NCBI GenBank assembly: GCA_963855995.1
Contig: OY979725.1
Location: forward strand, 13,000,383-13,064,382
Direction: 5' to 3'
DNA length: 64,000 nucleotides
DNA from: Muricea muricata
Lineage: Eukaryota; Cnidaria; Anthozoa; Malacalcyonacea; Plexauridae
Within the stretch, counting starts at the first letter, position 1. Each line of letters begins with the position of its first letter. The notes under the pieces were generated by a model, which was given only the letters and a program-made list of their open reading frames with translations, was not told the origin of the DNA and ran no database searches. Below are positions 13,487 to 26,493 of this stretch, piece after piece. The translations under genes were made by a program, and so were the position numbers.

Positions 13487-14935
13487 ATGGGCAACAAAGT
13501 CGATACAATGGCAGCACATATTGAAACTGCAAAGAAAACACGAGTTTTTAATTGCTCGGGTCGAAGATTGAAAGAGGTGTGACAGCAGATATATAACTAT
13601 TTAATGCGCTAGACTTTCATTTTTTAATGAACTGTTTGTGTGAGAATGTTTTAATTTAATGATATTCGGAAATGGTGTGAATTTGAGAAGCACTGAAGCG
13701 CATTGAAGAGTTTGGTGTATATTGTATAACATGTGTATTTGAAATGTATGGTAGTGACGTCATAACCGTTATATATCCAATGTAATTTAGATTCCTCCCG
13801 CTGTCATGGGCCTTGCTCCGACTGTGAGAACCATGGATATATCAAACAATAAAATAACGGTGATTCCTGTCGCATTGGGGAATTTTACTGAACTGAAACA
13901 GTTGAATGCCGAACATAATGAAATTGGTATGTTGCCTTCACACCCCCCCCTTTCCCCTACCCTATGTCCATAGGTCCTGCTCACTTAAAGCTTTCTAGTG
14001 ATAATCAAGTCGTGGTCACTAAATGCCTATATCAAACCTATCGTGCATCAATGCCAATTTACATGATGCAACAGATCAAGCTTGTGGCAAAATTAGTAGC
14101 GATATTTGGTGTGTGTTTATATTTACATATACACCTAAAAAACAGTTGATTTCTTGAGGTGTTTAGTAGTACAGGAAACATGTATAGTCACCTCCCCCTT
14201 GCATGATAGTGCTAGTTTTATCATTTAATTCTTTGTAGTTGTGTATTATTACTGCCTTTTAAGACCTGGTATTAAACTGACATAATGACAAGCTTTGATG
14301 TATTTCACGCAGGCAGCCTTCCTGGTGAACTAGAGGGAATTAAGAAGTTAGAAAATCTACAACTGGGCTACAATCATATCCACGATATACCATCATCATA
14401 TTCAAACTTAAAAAACTTGAAATCAATTTATTTACAAAATAACCAACTGACTGTTTTCCCACTTTGTCTGTGCGAAATGAGACATCTTGATGTTGTCGAC
14501 CTTTCCGAGAACAAAATTCACGAACTGCCAGAAAATATGGGAAGCCTTCAATGCATTGAACTTAATTTGAATGCCAACCAGCTAAAAAACCTTCCTGAAA
14601 CCCTCAGTTCATGTCCCAGGCTTAAAGTACTGCGTGTTGAAGAGAATCTGCTGGAATTAGCAGCAATAACGAGCGAATTTTTAAAGAACTCCCAAGTGTG
14701 TGTGCTGGCAGTTGATGGAAACTTGTTTCAAGTGAAAGAACTTACTGATAAAGACGGTTACGAACAGGTGAGTTCAAATTTGTCGTTTTATACGCTGTCA
14801 GTATTTTGCAAGAAGGCCAAAATAGCTCCTCTTTCCCTGTAAAGCCTTTTGACAAGAAAATATCCACTAGCTTTCGATTCTTTTATTTTCTAGTACATGG
14901 AACGATACACTGCAAACAAAAAGAAGTTCTTTTAA
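13487..14935 (+). CDS. LRRC57: Leucine-rich repeat protein LRRC57 (4 exons)
   Basis: Small LRR protein of unknown biochemical role. Exons: 13487-13576, 13791-13926, 14313-14767, 14894-14935, with phases closing to 240 aa (human 239). It begins MGN, the N-myristoylation context conserved in this family, so membrane association is likely. Leucine-rich repeats run from about residue 37 to 200 (TMDISNNKITVIP, LENLQLGYNHIHDIP, LKSIYLQNNQLTVFP, LDVVDLSENKIHELP, IELNLNANQLKNLP). The capping region has CPRLKVLRVEENLLEL and LAVDGNLFQVKEL, and the end YMERYTANKKKFF matches the human C-terminus closely. The 42-nt last exon and 90-nt first exon are short. Confidence 0.96.
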
Positions 14936-16819
14936 GAAATTAAGAATGACGTAGAAGAAGATATATGGAAGATCTCCGACATGAAATACATCACTCATAT
15001 GGTGTCCAGTGCAGAGGTCTTAGTCAAAGACGACTTTATTTAGAACCGACCTCACTTCTTAAAGAGATACTTGAAAGACTCATCCGTGCACGGTGTGACT
15101 TATTGCTGCAAGTGCTTGCATCTAACTACAATAAACTGTCAGACATTGTGATTAAATGAGACCCCCGGAGAGTAAAAACCGGGCAGATACTATTGTAGAT
15201 TCTGTTCGTTTGCACCTACTTTCGAAAACCGTATTTTAGTTTCATTTCGAAACTTTCAAAAATAAATACGTGCAAAAACTGTACGGCTGTGTTTATATAT
15301 CCTAGAACTGGCACAGTTATCGCTGGATGATTTAATGTACATATATAAGTAAAATGAGAATTGACAAACCAAAGGAGTTCTTTGTCAATTTTCGCATTCT
15401 CTGACTCTGTTAAGTGTTTTGCATTTTGGCGTAGGAATATTTTAAAGCATAAGCTGTTGATATTGGCAATATTAAACTTGAACCACGCGAGCAAAATATT
15501 GCAGGTGGTATTGAAAACGGTAAAAATGCACCGCACGGAAACAGGGGCCATTCCAAAACTGAAATAACTCTAACTTTAGATCCAAATTTAACGCGCTTGC
15601 TTGCAATAGCATGCAAACACTCACGTTTGCTCCTTGAGCATAAAAGAAGCTCGAATATTTCTTCTAGAATATTTTTCTTCTGGATGAAACAGACTGTAGT
15701 GGTAAGTTTTTGAGGTATTTTGCACGATTATAAGTTTTGCTCTGTCTAGGATTATTAAGTCGGTTTTTATTAGCAATATCCTATGTACGTTTTTGTGTTC
15801 ATTTCAGTTTTAACAATCCTATTCTGGTTGGATAGTAATTTGACCTGTATGCTCGGCTTAATAGTTGTAGTTTCGACTGAATATTATTAATTTTTTTGAC
15901 GACGCTGATGGAATGCGCATGCATTGGTAACTCCGAAGTAACTTATTCTATATCAACCCAGACGAAATTTGTGAAAACGTCTCCCTGTATATTACAAGCA
16001 AGTTGTTGAGCATTCACGTTCAAGCTGCCACAGATCTAATTATAATTGAAGAGTGTGGGTTCCTGAATGTTACCTGTGGCGCAATCGGACCTTACGATGT
16101 GCAAAGCTCCGTTTGAAAGAGTGAAAAAATTAAAAGTTTTTCATTAGTTCTGATACTTCTTAGCTTTGTAAATCCATTGTTCGGAGGACAAGTGGGAAAC
16201 TGTGTGCGAATTTTTATTCATTTCAGACAAGAAAAGAAAAGAATGCACTTATCAAACTTCTCGGATGAGAAAGAGCAGGACTTGGTCTGCACTTATAATA
16301 CAAATCTTGAAATAGCATCTTGAAACCCAAAATATGAGTTAAGCAAGACAATTGAGTAAGTAATATTTCGATTTTATTACAAAATCATCATTAAAATCGA
16401 AATATTACTTTTATTATACTAATATTACAATTTTCTTGCTTAACTCATATTTTGGGTTTCAAGATGCTAATCTTCGGATTATGTTTTCTCTGTTATATTT
16501 TTTGAAATTGTCGGCTGGTATTGGTTTTTGGTGTGCACTTGGAGTCGGAAATTAAAAATGAAATAACTATGTATTTTAGCAGAGGTTTCCCAACGTTTCG
16601 CTTTCGAGACAGGTGCACTTGAGAGACGCTGTGATTAGTCTGTTTAATGATTGCATGTTTTACAAAAGTTCAAATACCTGTTAATGAGCAGGTTTCCACT
16701 TTGTGACGTTTGCAAACTAGCTAACCACATCACAAATCAAATGCTTTCGAACGTAGCCCGGCTTATTTTTCATATCAAGTTTTAATCGATGGAGTCATAA
16801 CGTTTCGGCTGATGAGCGA
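14936..16819. other. Intergenic region LRRC57 to FUT8
   Basis: Non-coding. Candidate LRRC57 poly(A) signals are AATAAA at 15130-15135 and 15261-15266. The one structured element is the inverted repeat at 16313-16469; the rest shows nothing I can name. Confidence 0.5.
16313..16469. mobile_element. 157-bp MITE with 42-bp terminal inverted repeats
   Basis: The outer arms begin TAGCATCTTGAAACCCAAAA and match over about 42 bp with one mismatch. An inner stem (AGTAATATTTCGATTTTA) extends the fold. TA borders both ends. Confidence 0.75.
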
Positions 16820-19759
16820 ATGGCGTTACGAAAATGGAAGGGAATTCTGTTTGCCGTCATTGTAGGATGGATAATAATGCTGGGATATTTTGTTTTGACG
16901 GACTTTAGAAATTGTGGGACTGAGGTGCATCGATTACAAAGGGCTAAACGGGTATTGGACAAATCTAATTTGTACATAGATAAACTACAAGCGGAGATAA
17001 AGTCGTTAAAGCAGGTAGTAGAAAGCCTTACAAAGAGCTGCAAGAAAAAATGTCCGCCTGTAAGATCCCTTCCCGAACCGGTGAAGAAGCTCAAAAGAAC
17101 GCCTAACCCGTTAAGGACGACGGAATATTTTTACACCAAGCGAAAGGAACGCGGGGATAGAAGCGAGGGGGGTAAAAACGTAATTGTACATGAATTGGAA
17201 TTTCAACCAGAAGCTCCTAGTTTGCAACTGGAAATAACCAGGCGAAGAGCTTCGAAAGAACTTCGTGAAATGTGGTATTATCTCAGCGCCGAAGTGACAA
17301 AAATTAACAAACTTTTAGGAAGTTCTCTCAAAGAACGACTCACAGGAATGCTCGATAATTTTGCTGACATTCATCGAGCTTTGAGTAATAACTTAGACAA
17401 AATAAATAACCAGGACGCTTTGTTAACTTGGCGTCAACAAGAACAAGCCAAGCTTAGCAAACTGGTACAAAACCGCTTGAGGCGCTTGCAGAATCCAGGA
17501 GACTGTAACTCGGCTAGAAAACTGTTGTGCAACCTGAACAAAGGCTGCGGATACGGCTGTCAAGTGCATCATCTGTTATACTGCTTTATAACTGCGTATG
17601 GCACCAAACGAACATTAATTATTGAGTCCGAGCAATGGAGATATTCGAGTAAGGGCTGGGAGGGGTCCTTTTTGCCCGCGAGTGATACTTGCACTGTCGC
17701 TAAAGAATCAGCGGCGATCTGGTCTACCGACTCTGACAGACACAAGAACGTGCGTCTACCTATCGTGGATGGTATATTCCCCCAACCGAAACACTTACCC
17801 CTCGCCGTACCCGCGGATTTAGTAGAACGAATCCAGTCTTTCCATGGATTCCCCTTTGTATGGTGGATTGGACAATTCGCTAAATACTTGTTTCGATACC
17901 AGCCTGAAGTACAGAAGGAAATAGATCAGAAGAAAGCCAAGTTAGGTTTTCAGACTCCTATCGTTGGGTAAGTTAGTACGTTGTCGGCTAGTGTTGTGTG
18001 ATATACAGGCCAAAACGCCACAGACTAATTGTTGCAAGTTGTCGATTTTAACAAACTTCTTAATTTCATCAAGTTACAAGAAGTCTGTTAAAACCATTGT
18101 ACCTATATAATACTAGAATTGTACACGAATTTTTAAACTTCTAATTAGTTTAATTTTCCATTCGTAATTTAAAGTTTCTGTCTTATATTAAACTTTGTAT
18201 ATACTTACTCCTAACTTATTTAAGTACAGATTTTATGTGGAAAAAAACAATGCTGCATTTTCTCGCTAAAACACGCAGCCAAAACATATACTACTACTTT
18301 TTAGAAGTTCATATAAGTTTGTATTATCCAAGAATTCAGCAGGAATTCAGTTTGCAGGGATTATTTAGCGTCTTGTTAATAATTTAAACATTGTGCCCGA
18401 TGCTAGCGACATGTTTGAAGGGTGTTACCTGACCTTATAAGCCGATAACCTGCCAAGACATTTTATAGGCAATTTATGTGATTAGGATTAAATGGTTTCC
18501 ACTATTTATGAATATTTTGCAGGCTTCACGTTCGTCGTACAGATAAAATCAATGTCGAAGCGGCTTATCACTCCATTGAAGAGTACATGTATTGGGTAGA
18601 TTTGTATTACAAGAAGCTTGCTATGACACAACACATACGGCAAAAGAACGTATACCTGGCTTCGGACGACTCCGCCGTTTTAGCTGAAGCTAAGAAAAAG
18701 TGAGTGTTTGACGAGGACAATATTCATGATAATTCATGAATGGAATTTTCAGAACTGATCAAAACATCATCCAGTCTTAAGACTTGATAAAAACTTCATT
18801 CAATCCCAAGACCTGATAAAAAAACTACATTCAGTCCTAAGACTTGATAAACATCTAAACCCAAGAATTGATAAATACTTTATCCAGACCCAAGACTTGA
18901 TAAATACTTCATCCAGTGCTAAGACGTGATAAAAATTTTATTCAGTCTTAAGACATGATCAATCATTCATCAGTATCAAATTTGGTAATCTCAAAATGTA
19001 CATATATCCACTATCATGTAGATATCCCGAGTACAACTTTGTAAGTGATAACGAGATCTCGAAATCGGCTGGAGTTTATGAACGGTACACTGACCAATCA
19101 CTCCATGGAATTATTTTTGACATTCAAATACTCTCCGAATGCGACTACATTGTCTGCACATTCTCCTCGCAGGTAAAGTATAAACTAAGTATATCCAGAC
19201 ACGTCTCAAAGTAATACTGCACTGAAAAGCACACAAAAGCATAGGATCTCTCACTACCTGAACCGATATAAACAGTATTTGAGGTTTCGAGCAAAAGCCT
19301 TTTATTTTTAGCAGTTAACTTTCTGACGAAGGTCGTTTTCTTGAAAGGTTGGATTTGCGCACATACTACGCTAAAACAAGCAATCAGGTCCTATAAGCAA
19401 TCAGGTCAAATTGCACATCATACCTTACAATTTAGGTGTGTCGAACAGCGTACGAGATGATGCAGGCAAACTCGGCCACTGATGCGTCAGAAAGAGTTCA
19501 GTCGCTTGATGACGTGTACTACTTCGGTGGCCAATCAGTTAACGACGTACAGGCTGTGTATTCTTATCGAGCTAAGAATCCTGAACAGATTGACATGAAG
19601 TCTGGCGACAGATTGAAAATTGCTGGCAATCATTGGGACGGCTATTCAAAAGCAACGTCTAAAAAAACTCAAAGAGTTGGATTATTTCCATCTTATTTAG
19701 TCGAGAAATATGTTCATGTTGTTGAATTCCCTGATTATTCAGACTTTGATATACAATGA
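16820..19759 (+). CDS. FUT8: Alpha-1,6-fucosyltransferase, FUT8-type (4 exons)
   Basis: Golgi type II membrane enzyme that adds core fucose from GDP-fucose to the innermost GlcNAc of N-glycans. Exons: 16820-17967, 18523-18699, 19022-19172, 19436-19759, closing to 599 aa (human 575). A short cytoplasmic end (MALRKWK) precedes one transmembrane segment (about residues 8-28). A coiled-coil stem follows, then the catalytic domain: [41 protein letters not shown], the donor-binding LHVRRTDK across the exon 1-2 junction, [28 protein letters not shown] and [10 protein letters not shown]-terminal SH3-like domain ([35 protein letters not shown]) is typical of FUT8. Intron 2 carries a minisatellite, and the 3' UTR starts with a pyrimidine-rich repeat. 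Confidence 0.97.
18740..18975 (+). repeat. Minisatellite in FUT8 intron 2
   Basis: Seven or eight degenerate units of about 27-32 bp with the core CCAAGACTTGATAAATACTT and CATCCAGTC. It ends shortly before the acceptor of exon 3. Confidence 0.8.
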
Positions 19760-19970
19760 AGGACCCCTCTTTTCACTTCTTTGCCCGCTTTCTCTTCCTT
19801 TATTTCATTCTCTTCCCTGATCGCTTTCTTCTCCTTCACCCCCTTTTCCCTCCTTGACCCCCTTTCCCCCTCTTTAATCCCATTTCCCCTCCAAGACCCC
19901 CTTTTCCCCTTCTTGACCCATTTTCTCTCCTTGATCCTATTCTACCCCTTCACCCCTTTCTGTAGGACTC
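19760..19970 (+). repeat. Pyrimidine-rich repeat in FUT8 3' UTR
   Basis: Begins directly after the stop codon. Irregular units such as CCCCCTTTTCCCC separated by CTTGACC; the plus strand is nearly all C/T. It creates a spurious Phe/Ser/Pro-rich frame. Confidence 0.7.
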
Positions 19971-20395
19971 ATTTCCAAATTGATTATAATGCACTTACAT
20001 TTTTGTCAAGTTGAAAGATCTTTATAGGTGTTTTTTATACTACGCAAATCAAATTTTTATACTACGCAATATCATTGTTTGATTTAATGCTACACTATAG
20101 CGATGCTGTTTTCGAAATTTAAAATGCGACTTTTAAAATTAATTTTAAATTATTAATGGTTTTCAGAATCATTGTTTCTAGTTAGAATTTATAATACTAG
20201 CTTGTATTACAAGGTCAAAAACTTTGAGTTGTTCCAGGGTGTTCGGAAACAGGATCTGAACGATGTTGTTGGGAAACATTAATGTAGAATAATATTGTTC
20301 AGACTGTTGACAACCAGAAATAATGTGGCCCACGACTTTCGTGCATCCTGTTTTCAACAGAGTCTAATTTTTGGCCCTGTAATATGTAAATTATT

Positions 20396-20401
20396 AATAA
20401 A
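20396..20401 (+). terminator. Candidate poly(A) signal of FUT8
   Basis: AATAAA on the plus strand about 640 nt past the FUT8 stop. Confidence 0.4.
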
Positions 20402-22025
20402 CTGTAATTTGTTAGTTTAGTTATGATGTATTAATTTCAATTAAAAGAATATCATCGGCTCTTTGCGTTCTGGTGGGTGGCTACAAACACAAGATTTCTG
20501 TGAGGATAAAAGCAGATATTCCAATTTACATTTAGGAAAATGTCAGAAATAAAGTCAGGAATACTATTTCAAATCAATGCGAAATATACACATTTAGATG
20601 ATATGCGCTAAAGATGATATGCGCCAAGAACTAGTCGGTATTTCGTCGGATAAATGCTTTTTTTATACGGACGCCAAAACAAAATGATTTTTGAACCTTA
20701 TCACTAAAATTATCTCAATTTCATTATGATCCAAATGAGAGGAAGTCTTTTCTTACAGTGTATGTTGTACGAAGGTCAACGTGCGATTGTTTTGAATTTA
20801 ATCGTCTTTGATGGCGAGTGAAATTTGGCCCAAGTATCATATAAGGCCACTGTAGTGTGTTCCCATTGCCCGTATATATGAGTTGTAAATTAGAATTTGC
20901 CACATTTTCTTATAAAAGAATGGCATACAATGGGGCAAAAATAAAACAGCATGGCAATCTGGTCTCGACTGGGCGCCAGTTGGTACTAATCCCGGGTTAT
21001 TCTATACGCAACTGCATGCTTATGCTAAAACTTCAAAATCAAAACTACTAAATTGATTTCGACAAGATTTCTGGAAAAATATTTTCAAGTTCATAACGCT
21101 TCCAAATTTTCTATGAATTTTACCTTAATAAAACAGCGATAATCAGCTACGAACAATTGTTCCAACACAGTTTCAAAGGAAATGCCGGTCTTACGGTGGT
21201 CGTGCAGTAGCTGGACCAAAACAGAGCAGTTATTTGCCAATTCGTGCCGACAATGATTTTTTTGCATGTTTTTGTTAACTGAAAAATCAAGATAAGTCTG
21301 ATAAGAGTTTAAAGTATGCACATTTAGGAGAATAATTTCTAAAATAAGAAACAAAACCCGCTTGAAAAAAGTGTACCGAAAATCAAAACCATTCCAAAAC
21401 ATGATCACATGTAGTTTTGTATTCCGTAACAATTGCGTAACGCAATCACGTGCTTGCCTGTTTACCGACGAGAATTCAGGCTAAACAGAACACATTAGCA
21501 GAACTCGATGATTTAAGGCCTTGAAACGTACATGGGTCACATAGAATGACTCAAACTTAACGGACACATCAAAAACTTGACATTGAATTTCAAAGAAATG
21601 AATCAACTTTCGTAGATTAGGCGCTCATTATCGCCTATCGGGCAAAATATCGCGCAGAGCTCGACAGCCAGACAAAATAACTCGACACACATGTTGACAA
21701 TAATGACATCCGCTACATGAGATACAGTTACAAAATAAATGCGGAACAATTTCAAAATATTTTGATTTCTTGCGTGGATCAAAAGAATATAAAATATAAT
21801 TAGTTCTAATTAAACACGCCAACTGCTTCTTTACCAAATATCTCAGCATTAGTTGGTGCTCGACCTTCGCAAAGTATACTTTGAAGACCAATATCCCAAA
21901 AGGCAATGATTAGTGTCATAAATCATCGCAGGATTGGTTAATTAAGTTGGATGCAGTTCGATTTGATTCATTTTAAGGTACTTGCTAATTGTTTTATTAG
22001 ACGAGGTTCAATTTGCAAGTTTCAA

Positions 22026-22450
22026 GAGGGGTTCCGTATTAAGACCAGTGATTAGTTCATGGGTGAAGCCAAGTTAGTTTTTCTGAGTTTTGAGACGAAT
22101 TACTTAATGTCAAAGATCAGACCATGTATCAAATTGAAGCCATTAAAAAGTTACATTAAATATAAACAATTCAAGATTTCAGATCAAAAAGAAATGCCTA
22201 AAAATATGGAAGCAACTGCAGTTTTGCAAAATACAGCAAATTTCCCTTCAAAGTTTAAGTTGCTCCTCTTTTGCCTGAATTCTCAAAACTTTTACATCAA
22301 ATACAACTTTTCAATAGCTTTCATTTGATATGCGATCCAATATTTGATGATAAGTGTTTCACTCAAAACTCAGAAAAACTGGATCAAATTGGCTTCAATT
22401 TTTCCCCCTGACTTACCGTTTCAGTTTATTTATAGTTCAATGATTAAGAC
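22026..22450. repeat. Imperfect inverted repeat, MITE-like
   Basis: The arms share TGAAGCCAA and AGTTTTTCTGAGTTTTGAG in inverted order (about 22061-22115 against 22345-22405), around an AT-rich centre of about 240 bp. The boundaries are uncertain. Confidence 0.5.
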
Positions 22451-23140
22451 CATTGATTTTTTCTTGAAAAGGATTTGCGCAGTTTTAAGGATGCAATATT
22501 GAAAACACTCATCAATGGATGAGTTGTCAGCTGGGTGTCATCACTCTAGAAAACTGGACTTCACTAAATTAGTAATTGAATTTTCTCAAATTTCATGCAA
22601 AAAATATCTCTTTAATGCATGAGAATTTGCATTCAAACGGGGTTCCAAAACCGCATGTATACATAATGTTACATTTCTGGTTTTCCAAAGAAAAAACGCG
22701 CGCGAAATGTTTACTTAACAGGCGCGCAACGCGAACAGCATGTTAATAAATAGTTGGACTGGTAAAAAGCGTCTTGTCACTTTGCAATTCGTGTGTACAC
22801 ATTAGTTCGTGTTTATCCTTTTAACAAATAGATAGTTTAGTTTTTTTAGAATAGATTTAATCGGTTTGCGTGGTATTCGTCGCCAAGCCGAACTTTACGT
22901 TTGCAATTAATTGTCTTGCTGAGGCAGCACTCCTCTGCCACGCCCACACTATCGATGCATTAAACAGATGCATTAAACAAATAGAATTTAATTAGAATTT
23001 AGTAGTAGAAGACCTAGGTCTAGGCTGTTGCGAAGGTATCTTCTTTCAATGGATGGCAATGGATAAAGCATATATGATTCTTAAAGGTTTGCATGGTGTA
23101 ATCAAACAATTCAAACAATTTATGGTTTTCACCGTGTATC

Positions 23141-23284
23141 TATTTATTTATTCTGAGCTTTCGGCCCGTATACCCGGCTCGTCTTCGTAGAAAGTATAAT
23201 TCAAAGACAAAACATATAATAAACTACGCTTTCTCCGAAGACGACCCGGGTTTGCGGGCCGAAAGCTCAGAATAAATAAATAAA
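23141..23284. mobile_element. 144-bp inverted-repeat element
   Basis: The arms share TATTTATTTATTCTGAGCTT and TCGGCCCG, then GGGT(C)GTCTTCG..GAAAG, and enclose a short AT-rich loop. The right end runs into a (AAAT)n tract. Confidence 0.75.
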
Positions 23285-23584
23285 TAAAAGCTATTATTAT
23301 CTTACAGTAATTATTTTGGGTGCCTGCTCGCCAAGGTGACTTTAGCGCAGCCTTGAAAAATGCCAACTGTCCATTACCGTTTTCCTCTCGCTAACATGTT
23401 ATTTATTTATTTTCAAAATATTTTCTGGAAGAATGTCGATTGCTCGGAGCAAATGCCTTTCAAGTTCGTAAATGTTCCGGTTCGCACGTTTGTAACAGTC
23501 AGTTCAAGTGACATGCCTTTGGGCTACATATCAGGTTCGATATACAGGGTGGTTGCCGACGGCTTGGTAGAATAATCATAAAAG

Positions 23585-23999
23585 GAATGGACCGATTGCA
23601 TTATGGACAGAATTTTGAAAAAAGTTGAAGTGGGAAAATTCATAACCACAGCATTCAAGAGCATCCTAAAATTAGTAAAATTGCAAAGTTTGGTCGCGAA
23701 ATGTTGTAAAATGAGGAAAATATAGCCCTGCAAAGTTTGCGAATTTTGTATACTTTTGTATTACGCACGGAAAATTGATACCGTTTTCTCGATGTTGGTA
23801 TCAATTTTCCGTGCGTAATACAAAAATATACAAAATTTTCAATCTTCACAGGCTTACATTTTCCACATTTTACAACGTTTCGCAACCAAACTTTTCAATT
23901 TTACTAATTTTACGATGCTCTTCAATGCTGTGGTAATAAATGTTCCTATTTCAACTTTTTTCAAAATTTTGCCCATAGGCATAATGCAATCGGTCCATT
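23585..23999. mobile_element. 415-bp fold-back element (near-continuous palindrome)
   Basis: Two arms of about 200 bp, both ending ATGGACCGATTGCATTATG, meet at a very small centre next to GGTATCAATTTTCCGTGC. Small differences (for example GGACAG against CCTATGGGC) show it is an old insertion. A degraded relative lies at 41479-41676. Confidence 0.85.
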
Positions 24000-24185
24000 G
24001 AATGGATAAACAAGTTCATTTTGAACACGGAGGAAACCCCCGAACCATGATCGAGACTTTTTTACTTCTGGGGCTTGTTGTTCAAATCTGGGTAGAGCGA
24101 ACCATGACCGTGCGTTATGTAACGAGAAAGAGCGTTTTATCATATTTAACTACGTTAGGCGTACTTGAGCGTTTTAGGTATGATA

Positions 24186-24425
24186 AAACGTGATGGCACG
24201 AGTGTATTAAATGACTTCAAATACGATCCATTTAATGCCCATCTTGTCAGTTTGTTTGCGAAAGAATTTTCAATGTAGATGTTGTATAAGTCGAGAAACT
24301 GATCGAGGCAAAAGTTTTGTTAAGATCTACGTGTGTCTGTGACATTTAAATATTCCTTTACGGCTACGACTCCCTTGATGAAATTATTAACGAGTTTTTG
24401 AGTGAAGTTTAACGCTTTTAACCAC
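24186..24425 (+). repeat. Dispersed repeat, copy A
   Basis: Matches the reverse complement of 59255-59497 over about 240 bp, including GCGAAAGAATTTTCAAT, GATGTTGTATAAG and CGGCTA(C/T)GA. No inverted ends or coding capacity are visible. Confidence 0.75.
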
Positions 24426-26493
24426 TTTTATAAAATGTGGATTTTTCACCTCCGTTTATTTTAAAACTTGAAAAACCATTGTTTCAGCCAAGATTGGTTT
24501 AACTTTGCATTAAAGCCATGGTTTAATGTAAAATAAGCGGAGACATGCTTGGGCATGTGTTGTCTTTATGTAAACAAGGGAAATTTTAAACTTAATTAAC
24601 ATTCACTGTCAGCACTGCATGAACACCATAGATAACCTGAGTTCCGGAACTCCCAGATTTTAAATCGATAAGGAACTCCAGAAGTCACGAGATCAGAAGT
24701 TCAGGTTTTATATTGTCCCATCTAGTAAAATCCACGACCCAAATAGCTGAAGGTCCCAGTCAACACTTACTTACAAGACAAAGCCCATGTATAGAAGATT
24801 TTGCCGTCGTGTACACCTCAAAGTTCAAACCGTCCTGAAGATTCAAGGTACTCCTGTACAAATTATATTTTGTAGAGCTTTTAGCAACCTTCAAGAAGAT
24901 GGGCGATTTTTCAAAAAAAACAACCAACCCGCACATTTATTAAAATGGTATGGTACGGTGTTGCAATAGTTTGGTACAGTATAGCTCCTGTAGCAAAAGT
25001 GTGTCATTAAGGGAACTGTATTCCAACAGATGGTTCATTTTATTTGTTTATTTGACATCGACAATGGTCAATTGCAGTGACAAAAATGATGAAATAATAA
25101 CCGTTTTACATGCAAGTGTAAAAATATCATGCCAAATACTGTAATTTTAATCCTGCAGGGCCATCGATGTTTTGATTTTATTTAAAACTATATTTTCCTC
25201 ATCATCCATTCTTTGGCCTCTCATATTGCACGTTCGACTACATCGCCGACGTCAAACTTAACTGAATTAGCTTTAGTTCGGCGACCTACCCACAAAGGTT
25301 TGACGGTGCATTGGCAATTTTATCACTATCAGAGCATAGATTTATGTATGCGCGCGCGGTCTTTTATATACTGCATTGGAAAAGAGGTTATGTGAGACAG
25401 CCGCGCAAAGCTGATAACAAGTGTAAGAGCAATGAATCTCATCAGGTATAGATTAACTCTACTCAAGAAATAATCGTACAGTTAATCCGATTGTTTGTTT
25501 TTAACGTTTTCATGTGATCTTCGAGATATCACAAAGCGATCACGCGGCCAATGTGGAGCTAGAAAGATACGTTTCTGTGCTCTAGCTGAACTTTTACAAT
25601 TATACAAATCATTGCTGTTTTGCTTGCCATGTATGCGCGTGCATTGAATATCCCAGAAATGTAAGGTTTCAGTCAAATGAGATTTGCTTGTATAAATTTA
25701 AATAGGCCGATATAAACACCAGCTTTCATCAGAAGACTCGTCAGAAGACAGACCTCATTCGCTTTATTTGTGAAAGTCAACGAGTGAGAGTTTCATTGGT
25801 AATAGAGCTACTAAAGTCAATACACTTGAATCTGGCAGCATAGATCATGCTCATTAATGCTTTTCAAATGCCTCTGTTTCGTACGAGCGCGACAACGCAT
25901 GAATTATCGACCGCGTTCACAAAAGTGTCAGCGTTTTTGTTGATCCAAACTGAATCAACTATACCTGCATACATAAAAGCTCATATGCGTTATGTTTTAA
26001 GGCTGATTTTGAAGACTCTCTGAGCATTTCACTGTGGCTTGTATACGATTAGTTCTTCTTCAATGCAGACAAACCATAACTAGTATAAGGCGCTAGAAAG
26101 CGACGGGGCTTCTGCTAAAGAATTTGCGCTTTTCTCAAATTCTCGTAAAAGATTATAAATGATGCAAGGGAGGATAAAGTTCATTCGTGACAGGTTGCAG
26201 GAAAAAATGCAGGTAGAAACAAAGCCTCGAGAAAATCACTTATTGATATAATCGTTCCTCGGTAATAAAGCGTACGAATAACTCATCACTTAAATATCGA
26301 AATGCTTAATACGGCGGCACTGGCTTGGGATGATTGTATATGCGGTGAATTAGAGTATCATGCGTCATAGTTTATCACATTATGCGTATATTCATCAGTT
26401 GTTTGTCTATAGTTTGTGACCGGGAGCGCCATCCAACTGTTTTCCTAATTAGGTCTAATTCCTTGGTATCTATTGCAGTTCCCGAAGCGAGTT

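Larger units (their letters stand above)
20402..26470. other. Gene-poor region between FUT8 and the GPCR gene
   Basis: About 6 kb without a convincing coding frame. It contains inverted-repeat elements (22026-22450, 23141-23284, 23585-23999) and a dispersed repeat (24186-24425). A CAG acceptor-like site just before 26473 suggests an upstream untranslated exon of the GPCR gene, but I could not find that exon. Confidence 0.5.

Noticed and set aside
14965..15159. 64-codon frame just after LRRC57
   Set aside because: Lies in the likely 3' UTR, has no splice support, and LRRC57 is already full length.
26473..26493. Seven-residue N-terminal extension of the GPCR
   Set aside because: Starts with TTG and coincides with a CAG acceptor-like sequence, so it is more likely untranslated exon sequence.
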